Source: Limnomonas spitsbergensis | Taxonomy: Eukaryota > Chlorophyta > Chlorophyceae > Chlamydomonadales | DNA length: 64,000 bases | Direction: 5' to 3' | Assembly (NCBI GenBank): GCA_037349105.1 | Contig: JAYJMM010000009.1 | Coordinates: forward strand, 1,612,001 to 1,676,000 | Shown: positions 21,478-34,029 of the stretch, one piece after another | How the letters are laid out: each line of letters begins with the position of its first letter | Position numbering within the stretch: position 1 is the first letter of the stretch | Notes under the pieces: model-generated | The model's input: the letters and a program-made list of their open reading frames with translations, nothing else | Databases searched by the model: none | Told to the model about the DNA's origin: nothing | Program-made: the position numbers and the translations under genes

Positions 21478-22633
21478 TTAACCGAACATGATCTGCGGAA
21501 TTAGCATGAGGTGGAAATCAGTATGGGCCAGGCAGAGCGGCATTCAGCGCCGAAGACAGATTTACCAGTTATTGATACAAGCAGAACATGCGGATTCAAG
21601 GCAGGGCTGTTGAGGGTGATGCAAAGTCCAGACCAGACATCAGAGTTTCAAGACAGGGGGCGCGAGACTACACGAAGGCTAGGGTTCCCTGCCAGTGCCA
21701 CGCACCTGGCTGGCACCGCCGGGCGGGTTGGAAACCTTGGAGCTGTTGCGTTCTGTTAGGAAGTTGCCAACATTCTGGCCCTCCGGTCTAGAGTAGTTGT
21801 TGCCAGCAGGGGCCTGAAAGGAAGGACACAAAGAGTGTGGTGTTTTTTCTTGTACGAGTATGAAACAGGAATGTATCAATGTAGGTACCGGTATCATGAG
21901 TTGCTGGGCACCGTACTAACAGGACTACTCTGCCCAGACCCAGATGCATGCATGAACCTGATGCATGGCAGGAGCGCTCTGGGCATAAAAAAGTGTTCGC
22001 AGACCAGCTCAGGACGGTCATTGCAAACACCGCTCACCTTGCCGCCTTCGTCACCAAACACAATTTGTGAACCACCACCAGGTGGGGCCAGGACGCGAGA
22101 GCTGCATCGCTCAGTCAAGAAGTTGCCCACGTTTTGTCCCGCGGGTCTGTTGTAGTTGTTCTGCGGGCAGAGCAGCAACAGGCGACACGTGAGAGTCAAG
22201 TCGAAAGCTAACTGTATCAGTCAATCGAGCACGGTCAGGGTGTTTGAAAACTTAGATGCTTGGTAGCTGAATTACAAAATTGAGATACTAGTTTCGATTG
22301 CGCTGATAGCCTCATCAGTTCCGTACGCCTCGAACAAACTGGGCGCAACAGGCCTGAAAACGAGGTGCAGGAACCGATGCGACAGATGAGACATTTGCTC
22401 ACCTGTGCCTTGCCAGAAACCGTGCTCTGGCCTGCAATGACATGCACAGTCGCCATATCGGAGCCGTCCTCGTTCTTCAGAGCGAAGTCTTGCGAGCTCT
22501 GCATGTTCTCCTTCAGCCTGTCTCGCAGAGCCTCAACGCTGCCACCTGGGTTCTGGTTCCTTGACCTGAGCTGCACCCGAAGATCCTTCTGTGTAAGCGC
22601 CTTCAGCATCATGTCGACATCGGTGTTGTTCAT
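21478..22633 (-). CDS. SPIRAL1/Jupiter-like microtubule-associated protein, four exons
   Basis: Exons (minus): 22633-22403, 22160-22038, 21813-21706, 21492-21478; all GT-AG, all phase 0, 158 residues, TAA. The protein has two copies of a motif shared by plant SPIRAL1 and animal HN1/Jupiter microtubule proteins: GQNVGNFLTER, then SSRV, PPGGGSQIVFG (residues 85-113) and GQNVGNFLTER, SSKV, PPGGASQIMFG (130-158). The second motif's last four residues come from a 15-base terminal exon (ATC ATG TTC GGT TAA). The first exon is different: residues 13-44 (LTQKDLRVQLRSRNQNPGG, then EALRDRLKE) look like a SAP-type helix-extension-helix. That combination is unusual if confirmed. The in-frame IFK before the ATG means a further 5' exon is possible. 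Function in microtubule binding is inferred from the motif only. Confidence 0.82.
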
Positions 22634-23799
22634 CTTGAATATCTGCAAGAAGTAGGACACATGAGTTGTGAGGGGGGGTGTGGAATGTGGGTGCGGAGAT
22701 TGGAACGAGGCGCTTAGAATGAGACGCACCGTTGAGGCGGTGCGATAAGGTTTCTTGAAGTGGTGAAGATTTGTGATGCTTCAATTTGTTGACAAGACTG
22801 TAATAACTGCAAGTCATGTCGACAGCCTATTCAAATTTCTGGGGCGTGCCATTTTTGAGGGCAACCGACCTGACAACCGAACCTGTCAACTTGTCACACG
22901 TCCCATGACTCCCATCCATCCTATTTTGCCAATCTCGCAGGCCTCAATTTTGAACTTTGCTTGATTTCGTTTGGAACGCACGACTCGATGAGGTATTCAT
23001 CGCGTTCCATTATGCGCCCAACCCTATGTCCGATGCGATTGTCCCGAATATCCTTTACCTTACAGGAGCCACACCCTAGGTTCTACGTGAAACTTCAGAC
23101 ATGACTAGAGGCACACCTTGAGTTATACACCTCTCCTACCCCTCTACGCAGGTACCAGCCTGAGCTCTTGTCCTTGTTGCCCCATTCACTTCTCCTGTTG
23201 ACTATGATGTCCCCTGCTGCCCACAATGTTTTCCCTAATACCCATGTCCAATTGTCCATGCTCATGTCAATGTCCATCATCATGTCAATGCTCATGCCCA
23301 TTCCCATGCCCGTTGTACATACCGGTATGCCTACTAATCAACTTAGACCCATGACACACTCTCCCATGCTGAACGTCCATGGATCCACCCAACCCAGAGG
23401 TGTAGGCTCTTTGTGGTCGCTGACACCTTCCCCCTGGACGTGATCGTGCCCCTGCTTGCCCTCCGTCCGCCGAACATCAGTTTTCAACCGCCCCTAGATG
23501 CACAAAATAGCTTCCTCTGCTACTTAACCAGGGGTAGCCTGATTGAGCAGTAAAGGAAGATATTTGGGTGACATTTTTTTGTTGTCGGTTAGCTCCACCC
23601 TGGCTTAACTACTGAATTGACCAGGGCGGTCTTGACAGTGCGCCCCCCCTACGATTTTCTGCCTGGGTGCAAAGACGTCACCCGGCCCTGAGCAGTTGCT
23701 AGCGGAATCTCGATATTGCATGTCTCACCCATCCTTCCTCTGTCCGTCCCCATTAGTTTCCTTTAGCATTCTGCACTGATCCACCTTCACCTGGCTCGC

Positions 23800-24010
23800 T
23801 GCTTTTGTTCCCTGTTCTTTTTAGTTTCTTCTTTTCTCCCTTCTGAACAGTTGGGCGCCCACGCGGCCTTCTTGTGCATGGCCCAGAGGCGTAACGTCAT
23901 CGACCCATCCTTCTTCTGTGCGTCGCCATCACTTTTCTCTAGCATTCTGCTCTGATCCACCTTCATCTGGCTTGCTACACAGTGGCTCGAAGGACCATTG
24001 CCCGCTGACA
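23800..24010 (+). mobile_element. Family A core between two 'catccttc.tctgt' repeats
   Basis: Family A core at 23850-23905 (gttgggcgcccacgcggcc, gcccagaggcgtaacgtcat). The flanks 23730-23800 and 23906-23970 are copies of each other (catccttc(c/t)tctgt, agcattctgc.ctgatccaccttca), consistent with a long duplication around the insertion. Confidence 0.6.
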
Positions 24011-24659
24011 AGTAGATTGGGCTTACTTTGGCATGCCTGTGCTCATTGAGGTTCACGCTAGGCCCCCCTTCGGAGGCCATAGCTTCACTTGGGCCTGTGG
24101 GGACGAGTCCTCGGCTTGCCTTCGGCTGGTGGCTCGAGCAACAAGCTTGCAGCTCTAGGCCCCCTTGGAGCCGCACTAGGCGCGCTCTGGGGTGGGCCAT
24201 GATGTGGCTGACTCACGCTTCACGCCAAAATTCACGCTAAAATTGTGGCTGACTCATGATTCGTGAATCACGATTCACGCTAAAAATAAGCACAGGGGTA
24301 TGCGCTCCCTAAGCCGATAGTGGGAGCGCGTTCCAGAGCATGACATCCTCGCCTTTCTTCAAACTTGTGGTTCGTAAGTTATGTTTCGCTAGCGGTTGGG
24401 TCTGGCCCAACAGGAAGCGGCCTGAGGTGGCATGGCGAGGGGCCAGACTGCAGTCGCTGGGCTCGTTTATTATTCTAGTTTCTATGGCCATGCTCATGCT
24501 CCTGGACTGCTCTTCTCCGCAACGAAGGGTTGGGGTGGCAATCTTTAGGCAGGGAAAATTTGAGGGGCTTGGAAATCCTCAGACTTACCCTTCTGCCAGT
24601 CTTCTGCCTTTCTCCAGTCCATTCACCTTTTTTATTCGTCTCCTTTCTTCTTTCCTTCC

Positions 24660-25130
24660 CTCCTCTATCCATTCACCGGAGCATCGGTCGAATTTTGTTT
24701 AATGTGAGTTGTTTTTCCTCCTACTGGTACCGTATGTGCAAACATTAACTCATTCACGTTTCTACAGGTTGAGTTAATTTTTTGTTCCACAAAACTTCAT
24801 TGGCCACTGACTCGTTTTGCAACATCAAAATCTTCAATATTCGTGCCCTCATGGAAACATCTTTAAAAAACATGCATCGCTCCCCTTTGCTTATGGAATG
24901 AACTTTGCTAAATAGTTCCCGGTACTGCAGATGCGCTCTGCCTTTCCTCATACCGGTAGTTAATGCGAAATTGTTTCCGGTAGTTAACGTCAAAGTGTTC
25001 CCAGTAGTTAACGCTATGTTTTCTCTCGTCAGTAGTACCGTAAGTGCTAAATTGTTTCCGGTACTGTAGTAGCGCTCTGCCTTTCCTCATACCTCACTCA
25101 GAATTGAAGTTCAGGCTACGAAGCCATGCC
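24660..25130. repeat. Dispersed 'tagtaccggtagttaacg' repeats
   Basis: Repeated words such as 'gcgctctgcctttcctcata' (24931, 25073) and '(a/c)cggtagttaa(c/t)g' in about 70-bp steps. No supported gene from 23000 to 26790. Confidence 0.5.
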
Positions 25131-25439
25131 ATTGGGGAAAGTGAAAGAGGAATTGTCACATCTCTGTTGGAAAGAGAGGGAGGCCAGGTCAGGTCAGATC
25201 ATAATTAGAAAGGAGAACATCAAAACAACGCAAGGAAGGCATACGTCGTGACACCCATACACCCATACGTCGCGACACCCATACACCCATACGTCGTGAC
25301 ACAACTACTTGAAGTTTTGTGAAGTTTTGGGGGCAACTACCTGAAAAGTTGTGAAGGGTTGGGAGGAAAGAACGAAACAAACACAAGAGGGCAGGAAAAG
25401 TGGGAAATAAAGTGAAGGGACAGGCAATATAATTCGTGA

Positions 25440-25550
25440 ACAAACTGGGTTACGGTCAGTGCTGTGCTGATTACGGTTTTACGGTGGCTGAATTACGTAG
25501 CTGAGTTCCAACCGTAAATGCAAGAAAAATCTAGCTACTTTCACCAGGAA
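25440..25550 (+). mobile_element. Dispersed repeat with 'ggtggctgaattacgtagctgag'
   Basis: Copies recur at 11820-11880 (part), 36870-36905 and 37005-37110: 'cagtgctgtgctgattacgg', 'ggtggctgaatta.gtagctgag'. Family and origin unknown. Confidence 0.5.
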
Positions 25551-25929
25551 GGAACCAGCAGTACTTCCGCGGTTTCTGAACTACGGCGCCATAGAACAGC
25601 ATTGGGTCCAATGTGAGCCTGGGCTTCGAAAGGCAGGGGCAGAGACAGCGGGGCTGCAGAGGCTCATGGCCAGCAGGAGCAGGGTCAGCTGATAAGAAGA
25701 GAGAGGAACAGGTGAATGACTTAACACCCCTGGGCCCCAGCTCCTGCCTGAGGTGAGGAACAGGTAAGTAGGGGGCAGCGGGCCGTCTGGGGCTGGGTGG
25801 ACGACAATCAGGGTCTGGCTGGAGGGGCAGCTGAGCAGCATTAGGAGGAGGGCGATGCTGGCAGGGGCAGGTCCAACTGGGTACGGTCAGGCTGGCAGGG
25901 CCAGGGACAATCTTAAGCAGGAGCACACC

Positions 25930-26160
25930 ACACCTTTCAACCGTGGAAGATATCGTTGAGGCGTAGACGTTTTTCAGAGGCTGGCGCTTCCTTTGTATCT
26001 ATTTTGCAGCGTTTTGTCTGTCCCTTCACTTTATTTCCCATTTCCCCTCATTTATTCCCGTCCCCTGGTGTTTGTTTCGTTCTGTCCTCCCAACCCTTTA
26101 GTTAGGCGCCCACGCGGCCGAGCCGTTTTTGAGCAGGGCCAAGAGATGTGACATCATTGA
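25930..26160 (+). mobile_element. Family A SINE-like element
   Basis: It runs from 'atatcgttgaggcgtagacgtt' through a pyrimidine-rich stretch to the core at 26100-26160 (gttaggcgcccacgcggcc, gagcagggccaagagatgtg). The copy at 55270-55460 has the same order of parts. Confidence 0.6.
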
Positions 26161-26324
26161 CCTTTCATCCGTTCCTGAGTTCCTTGAGTGACTTGAGTTC
26201 CCGTGAATGTCACATAATTACATTGGTGTGGGTGTTGTATGATGCTCGAGCTTACCACCTTGCACAAAATGTACAGGTCACGTTGAGGAGAACGCAGAGT
26301 GCGATCCCCATGCTGATCAGGCTC

Positions 26325-26570
26325 ACAGCCTGTTTAGAACAGTGCATACCCGCTGGGCCCTGCTGAACGCTCGGCCACGTGGGGCTGGTAGGGAATGACT
26401 AGGCTCATTTCCAGCAACTATGCACAGCCTGGGCCATGGTGCAGCCATGCCATCCTCCTATGTGAGGGGGCAGGAACATGGAACCCGGCTCTAGGCGGGG
26501 GGAGAGAGAAGATCGTGTGGCGGGTTCGATCCCGCAACCTCTGGTTGTGAGGCGTACTGTGACTGGGCTG
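26325..26570 (-). mobile_element. Family B element with a tRNA-like 3' half
   Basis: 26330-26490 is an inverted family B copy. On the minus strand 26565-26511 holds AGAGGTTGCGGGATCGAAC followed by CCGC, a T-arm/B-box-like hairpin with a GCGGG/CCCGC stem. With the fuller copy at 32822-32890 this points to a tRNA-derived SINE head. Confidence 0.5.
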
Positions 26571-26800
26571 GGGAGGAATCACAGCCCACACTTCCTCGCG
26601 TCCACACCAACATTGAGGTCGACCTATACGTGCTTCGGTCTTGGCAACGGTGATCAGTGACCTGGTGTTCCTGAACACGTTAGGCTTATTCTTGGCTTGC
26701 TCAATTGACGGTGGCCTTTGCCTTGAGTAAGGCTGGAAGTAGCCCCGTTCTTGGACACGTCCTGAGAACCTCTGCTCGCCTGCAGTCCTAGTTGTTTCAG

Positions 26801-30211
<3,411 letters not shown>

Positions 30212-30394
30212 GATGTCAATCTGGGTACAACAGGCCCCACGGGGCGCAACACCAGGCTTTCTCTTACATGGAGGAAATGGATGAGGCCTTGCCGCGTGGC
30301 CTAAGCCGGGGGACAACCCTGAAAGCATGAGGAGGAGGAGGAGAATGAAATTGCCACGAAAATCACTGCGCATGGCGAGCAAGGAAGGCATAAC

Positions 30395-30976
30395 TCATTT
30401 GGGGTCCCCATCGACAGGCTGCTGGGCTTCACCAGGACTGTCCTTCGAGTGTGCTTGGTTGTCTTTCAGGAAATGTCTGTATATCTTCAGATGCTCAGCT
30501 ACACAATTCAAGTGCTCAGGCACAACATAGCCTACGGCTGAGGGCTGGTTAAGCAAGTGGTCTGCTGCTGGGACCAGAGGCTGTAAGCTGGTCAATGCTT
30601 GGTAACCTTTGGTCCAATGGTGGTTGCCCAGTTGCCCACCAAAGATATGCTCTGGCGCGCACTTCAGTGAACAATGTTTGGAATGGCTAGCCAGGTTCAC
30701 AATGAGCCCTGCTGTTTCAATGGTGCGACGTCTGCCTCTAAAATGATCACCTGCATGGAAAAGACTGGACCCCCCTGGACCCTTCGTTGAGAACCTGCGT
30801 AACCGTTCCGGAGGTAACGAATACATTGACCATACAAGATTCGGGTGCCCCGGGCTGCGAGGACATCCAGCTGGGAAGTTTGCGTCACACAACTGAACAG
30901 TGGTGGAAAAAGAAGTATCTGCTCTACGCTGAAAATAAGGTATAAAAAAGATGACAAACACAACACTGTGGACCAA
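30395..30976 (-). CDS. Unassigned open frame, about 190 codons
   Basis: One long minus-strand frame ending at TGA/TAA near 30395, opposite to and just beyond the end of the E2 gene. It has no clear ATG at its upstream end and runs into a family A element at 30965-31060. The peptide includes HIFGGQLGNHHWTKGYQ and ends EAQQPVDGDPK. I do not recognise it; it may be a transposon remnant or chance. Confidence 0.2.
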   Translation of the reverse strand: MVHSVVFVIFFIPYFQRRADTSFSTTVQLCDANFPAGCPRSPGHPNLVWSMYSLPPERLRRFSTKGPGGSSLFHAGDHFRGRRRTIETAGLIVNLASHSKHCSLKCAPEHIFGGQLGNHHWTKGYQALTSLQPLVPAADHLLNQPSAVGYVVPEHLNCVAEHLKIYRHFLKDNQAHSKDSPGEAQQPVDGDPK

Positions 30977-31275
30977 TGACGCGACACCTCAGTGCCATGC
31001 ACAGCAAGGCTTGGCCGCGTGGGCGCCCATTTTAACATGGGAGAAAGGAACAAAGACAACAAAATAAAAGCAGAGGGGGGAGACCGAGAAGACAAACCAG
31101 TCCGTCACCTGAACAACCCGCAACAGAGTCTAAACAGCGTCCAGAAGAGCAAGGTAACGACGTTACACCTCTGGGCCCTGCTGAACCAAAGCCCGGCCAC
31201 ATCGGCAAACAGGAAGTCAGCTAAGAAAGTCAAGGGAGAAGGCACAAGAGGAAAGAAAAGAAAGCCATGATCTTT
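30965..31275 (-). mobile_element. Two inverted family A elements
   Basis: Cores at 30975-31030 (caatgacgcgacacctc, ggcttggccgcgtgggcgcc) and 31150-31205 (taacgacgttacacctctgg, gctgaacc, cccggccacat). Each is followed by purine-rich sequence, the complement of the pyrimidine-rich stretch in the long form. Confidence 0.6.
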
Positions 31276-31317
31276 GTCTCGCTGACGTTGACCTGGAACT
31301 GTTTAGCCGCCGCATAT

Positions 31318-32121
31318 TCATGCAGGGCATCTAGCATGTGCTATTATTGTGCTGCAGCTTGTCGAGCTGCAAGCTGTTAGGGAGAGATCATCCGCATATA
31401 GCAGGCACCTGAATCGTCGCCCCGCCTCCAGCACAGCTTTTTCTGTTAGGCACTTGGCTGCGATCAGATCCGGCAGGTTGCTGCTGTAGACGCTGAAGAG
31501 CAGGGGGCTCAGAGGGCAGCCCTGCTTGATGCCTCGGGTGCAAGGCATGGGGCCAGTTCTGTTATGGCCATCTGTGAGCGTGTAGACTGCACCCTCATAG
31601 CGCGCTGGCACAGCCCGTAACAGACATGAAGGCTGCTACTGTCAATGACGTTACACCTCTGGGCCCTGCTCAAAAAGGGTCGGCCGCGCGCCACAGCTGC
31701 TCCTGTGGCACAGTGGCACGCTGTCATAGGCCTTGGTGAAGTCCACAAAGGCCACATGCAGCTTGCCGCGGCCGCGTACTGCCCTTCATGCATGAACGGC
31801 ATGCCTGCAGAGGAAAGCGGCTGAAGCGTGCTACAGCACCGTTGAAATCCAAACTGTTTTGAAGGAACGTGGCCATGCAAGCACGCCCAATCATCAGTAA
31901 AAAACGTTACACCTCTGGGCCCGCTCAAAGCTCGGCCGCGTGGGCGCCCAATCATCAGTGATGGCAGTGAGCGTGCTAGCGCACAGCCGGTACAGTACAC
32001 TAGTGATGGCAATGGGCCTGTAATTACTAGGGTCAAGGGGGTCGCCCTTCTTGTACATGGGCTGAATCCTGACGGGCTGCCAGGCATTAGGCATTCCCCA
32101 CCGCACCGCCATAGAAGTCAT
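31318..32121 (-). pseudogene. LINE reverse transcriptase copy broken by SINE insertions
   Basis: Minus strand, in order: KKGDPLDPSNYRPIAI (about 32065-32015, the usual start of a LINE reverse transcriptase), HVAFVDFTK-like sequence near 31760-31725, CTRGIKQGCPLSPLLF (about 31545-31500) and LLYADDLS (about 31405-31380). Family A cores are inserted at 31640-31690 and 31895-31955 and break the frame. The order of parts matches the element at 19673-20700. Confidence 0.8.
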
Positions 32122-32334
32122 TCATTTCTGCAGTAGGTCCCTGAGCTCCTGCCGTTGCTCCTCCTCGGAATCATCCTCTACCACGGCCACTTTGATGAAA
32201 GGGGTCGCCATACCATCTAGGCCCGCCGCGGTGTGCACACGCATGCGGGAGAAAGCCCTTTCGAAGCAGGAGGCAAGCTGATCAGCTGACATGCTGAGAT
32301 CCTCCGGCTGAGCTTTCCCATGGGGCTGTGAAGT

Positions 32335-32830
32335 GAAGTTTTTACAGTCCAGCGGAGCATCACATTTGATGCATGGGACTTGTGCCCGTAAAATGGTACG
32401 GTCACTAAATAGGCTAGGACAGCGAGCGAAAACCAGTGACCCTCTGGGCAAGCAAGCAACACACAACCACCGAGCAGTAGCGTGGGAATGGATCCCACAC
32501 TGCAGAAGATTAGCCCCAGCCATAGAACATGACGTGGGTGCAAAATGGTTCCATTGGATGCCTCCCACGAAAATTGAGAAGGTAAGCAAGAGTTTTTGAG
32601 TGAAATGAGAAAAGTCGGTATGAAACTGTGTGATACGTAGGGTAAGAACGGTGCATACCCGCTGGGCCCTGCTGAACACTCGGCCGCGTGGGGCTGGTAG
32701 GCATTTACTAAGCTCAATTCCATCTATCATGCACAGCCTGGGCCATGGTGCAGCCATGCCATCCTCCTATGTGAGGGGACAGGAACATGGAACCCGGCGC
32801 TCTAGTCAGGGGGAGAGAAAAGATCGCGTG
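32335..32830 (-). mobile_element. Family C plus family B composite, inverted
   Basis: 32335-32545 is family C (gcatcacatttgatgcatgg, catagaacatgacgtgggtg). 32645-32790 is family B (gtgcataccc, aacactcggccgcgtgggg, cctgggccatggtgcagcc). Together with the reverse transcriptase on the same strand at 31318-32121 this repeats the B-C-RT order seen at 19420-20700. Confidence 0.65.
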
Positions 32831-32890
32831 GCGGGATCCCTCAATCTCTGGGTATGGATGCCACCAGCGTTATACCACTGGACGATTTCC
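32822..32890 (-). mobile_element. tRNA-like SINE segment
   Basis: On the minus strand: ATCGT at the 5' end pairs with a GCGAT near the 3' end (acceptor-like); CCAGTGGTATAACGCTGG forms a D-arm with an A-box-like core; and AGATTGAGGGATCCCGCC is a decayed T-arm. The T-arm is better preserved in the copy at 26511-26565. Too degenerate to be a working tRNA gene. Confidence 0.45.
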
Positions 32891-33044
32891 CCCCTGGCAT
32901 CTGTGAAAGACGTGGTTGATGCCTGCCTACACAAGAACCACATCTCCTGTTGGATCTACTGCTGCTCCTCCACCTGCTCCTCTTCCTCATGTAGTTCAGC
33001 ACTTTTTGACAGCCCGTCCTCCTTGCGCGCAGGCCGCTGCCAGG

Positions 33045-34029
33045 ATCTGGATATTGATCTGGATCTACTGGTGCTCCTCCACCTGCTCCCCTTCCTCATG
33101 CACTTCGCCAGCCTGTCCTCCTTGCGCCCTTAAAGCTACCTGGATCTAGATCTGTACCTGGATATCCTGCTGCCCCTCCACCCTCTCCTCTTCGTCATGC
33201 ACTTCAGCTCTCTTTGCCAGCCCGTCCTCCTGGCCTCCTTACATCTGCCTGGATCTAGATCTGTACCTGGATATCCTGCTGCACCTCCACCCTCTCCTCT
33301 TCGTCATGCACTTCAGCTCTCTTTGCCAGCCCGTCCTCCTTGCCTCCTTACATCTGCCTGGATCTAGATCTGTACCTGGATATCCTGCTGCCCCTCCACC
33401 CTCTCCTCTTCGTCATGCACTTCAGCTCTCTTTGCCAGCCCGTCCTCCTTGCCTCCTTACATCTGCCTAGATCTAGATCTGTACCTGGATATCCTGCTGC
33501 ACCTCCGCCCTCTCCTCTTCGTCATGCACTTCAGCTCTCTTTGCCAGCCCGTCCTCCTGGCCTCCTTACATCTGCCTAGATCTAGATCTGTACCTGGATA
33601 TCCTGCTGCACCTCCACCCTCTCCTCTTCGTCATGCATTTCAGCTCTCTTTGCCAGCCCGTCCTCCTTGCCTCCTTACATCTGCCTGGATCTAGATCTGT
33701 ACCTGGATATTCTTCTGCACCTCCGCCCTCTCCTCTTCGTCATGCACTTCAGATCTCATTGCCAGCCCGTCCTTCTTGCCTCCTTACATCTGCCTGGATC
33801 TAGATCTGTACCTGGATATCCTGCTGCCCCTCCACCCTCTCCTCTTTGTCATGCACTTCAGCTCTCTTTGCCAGCCCGTCCTCCTTGCCTCCTTACATCT
33901 GCCTGGATCTAGATCTGTACCTGGATATCCTGCTGCCCCTCCACCCTCTCCTCTTCGTCATGCACTTCAGCTCTCTTTGCCAGCCCGTCCTCCTTGCCTC
34001 CTTACATCTGCCTGGATCTAGATCTGTAC
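33045..34029 (-). repeat. 109-bp array of pseudouridine synthase exon 11 end
   Basis: About nine units. On the minus strand each carries GAAGAGGAGAGGGCGGAGGT, GCAGCAGGATATCCAG|gtac and agatctagatcc, i.e. the last 45-70 bases of exon 11 and what follows. Two more diverged units extend to about 32940. Open frames on the plus strand are by-products. Confidence 0.85.

Noticed and set aside
25531..25926. 131-codon minus-strand Pro-rich frame
   Set aside because: It starts without ATG, contains a family A fragment (ggggtgttaagtcattcacc) and two frames are open together; I could not support it.
26511..26565. Functional tRNA gene
   Set aside because: Only a T-arm-like half is present and no full cloverleaf; it sits in a dispersed element.
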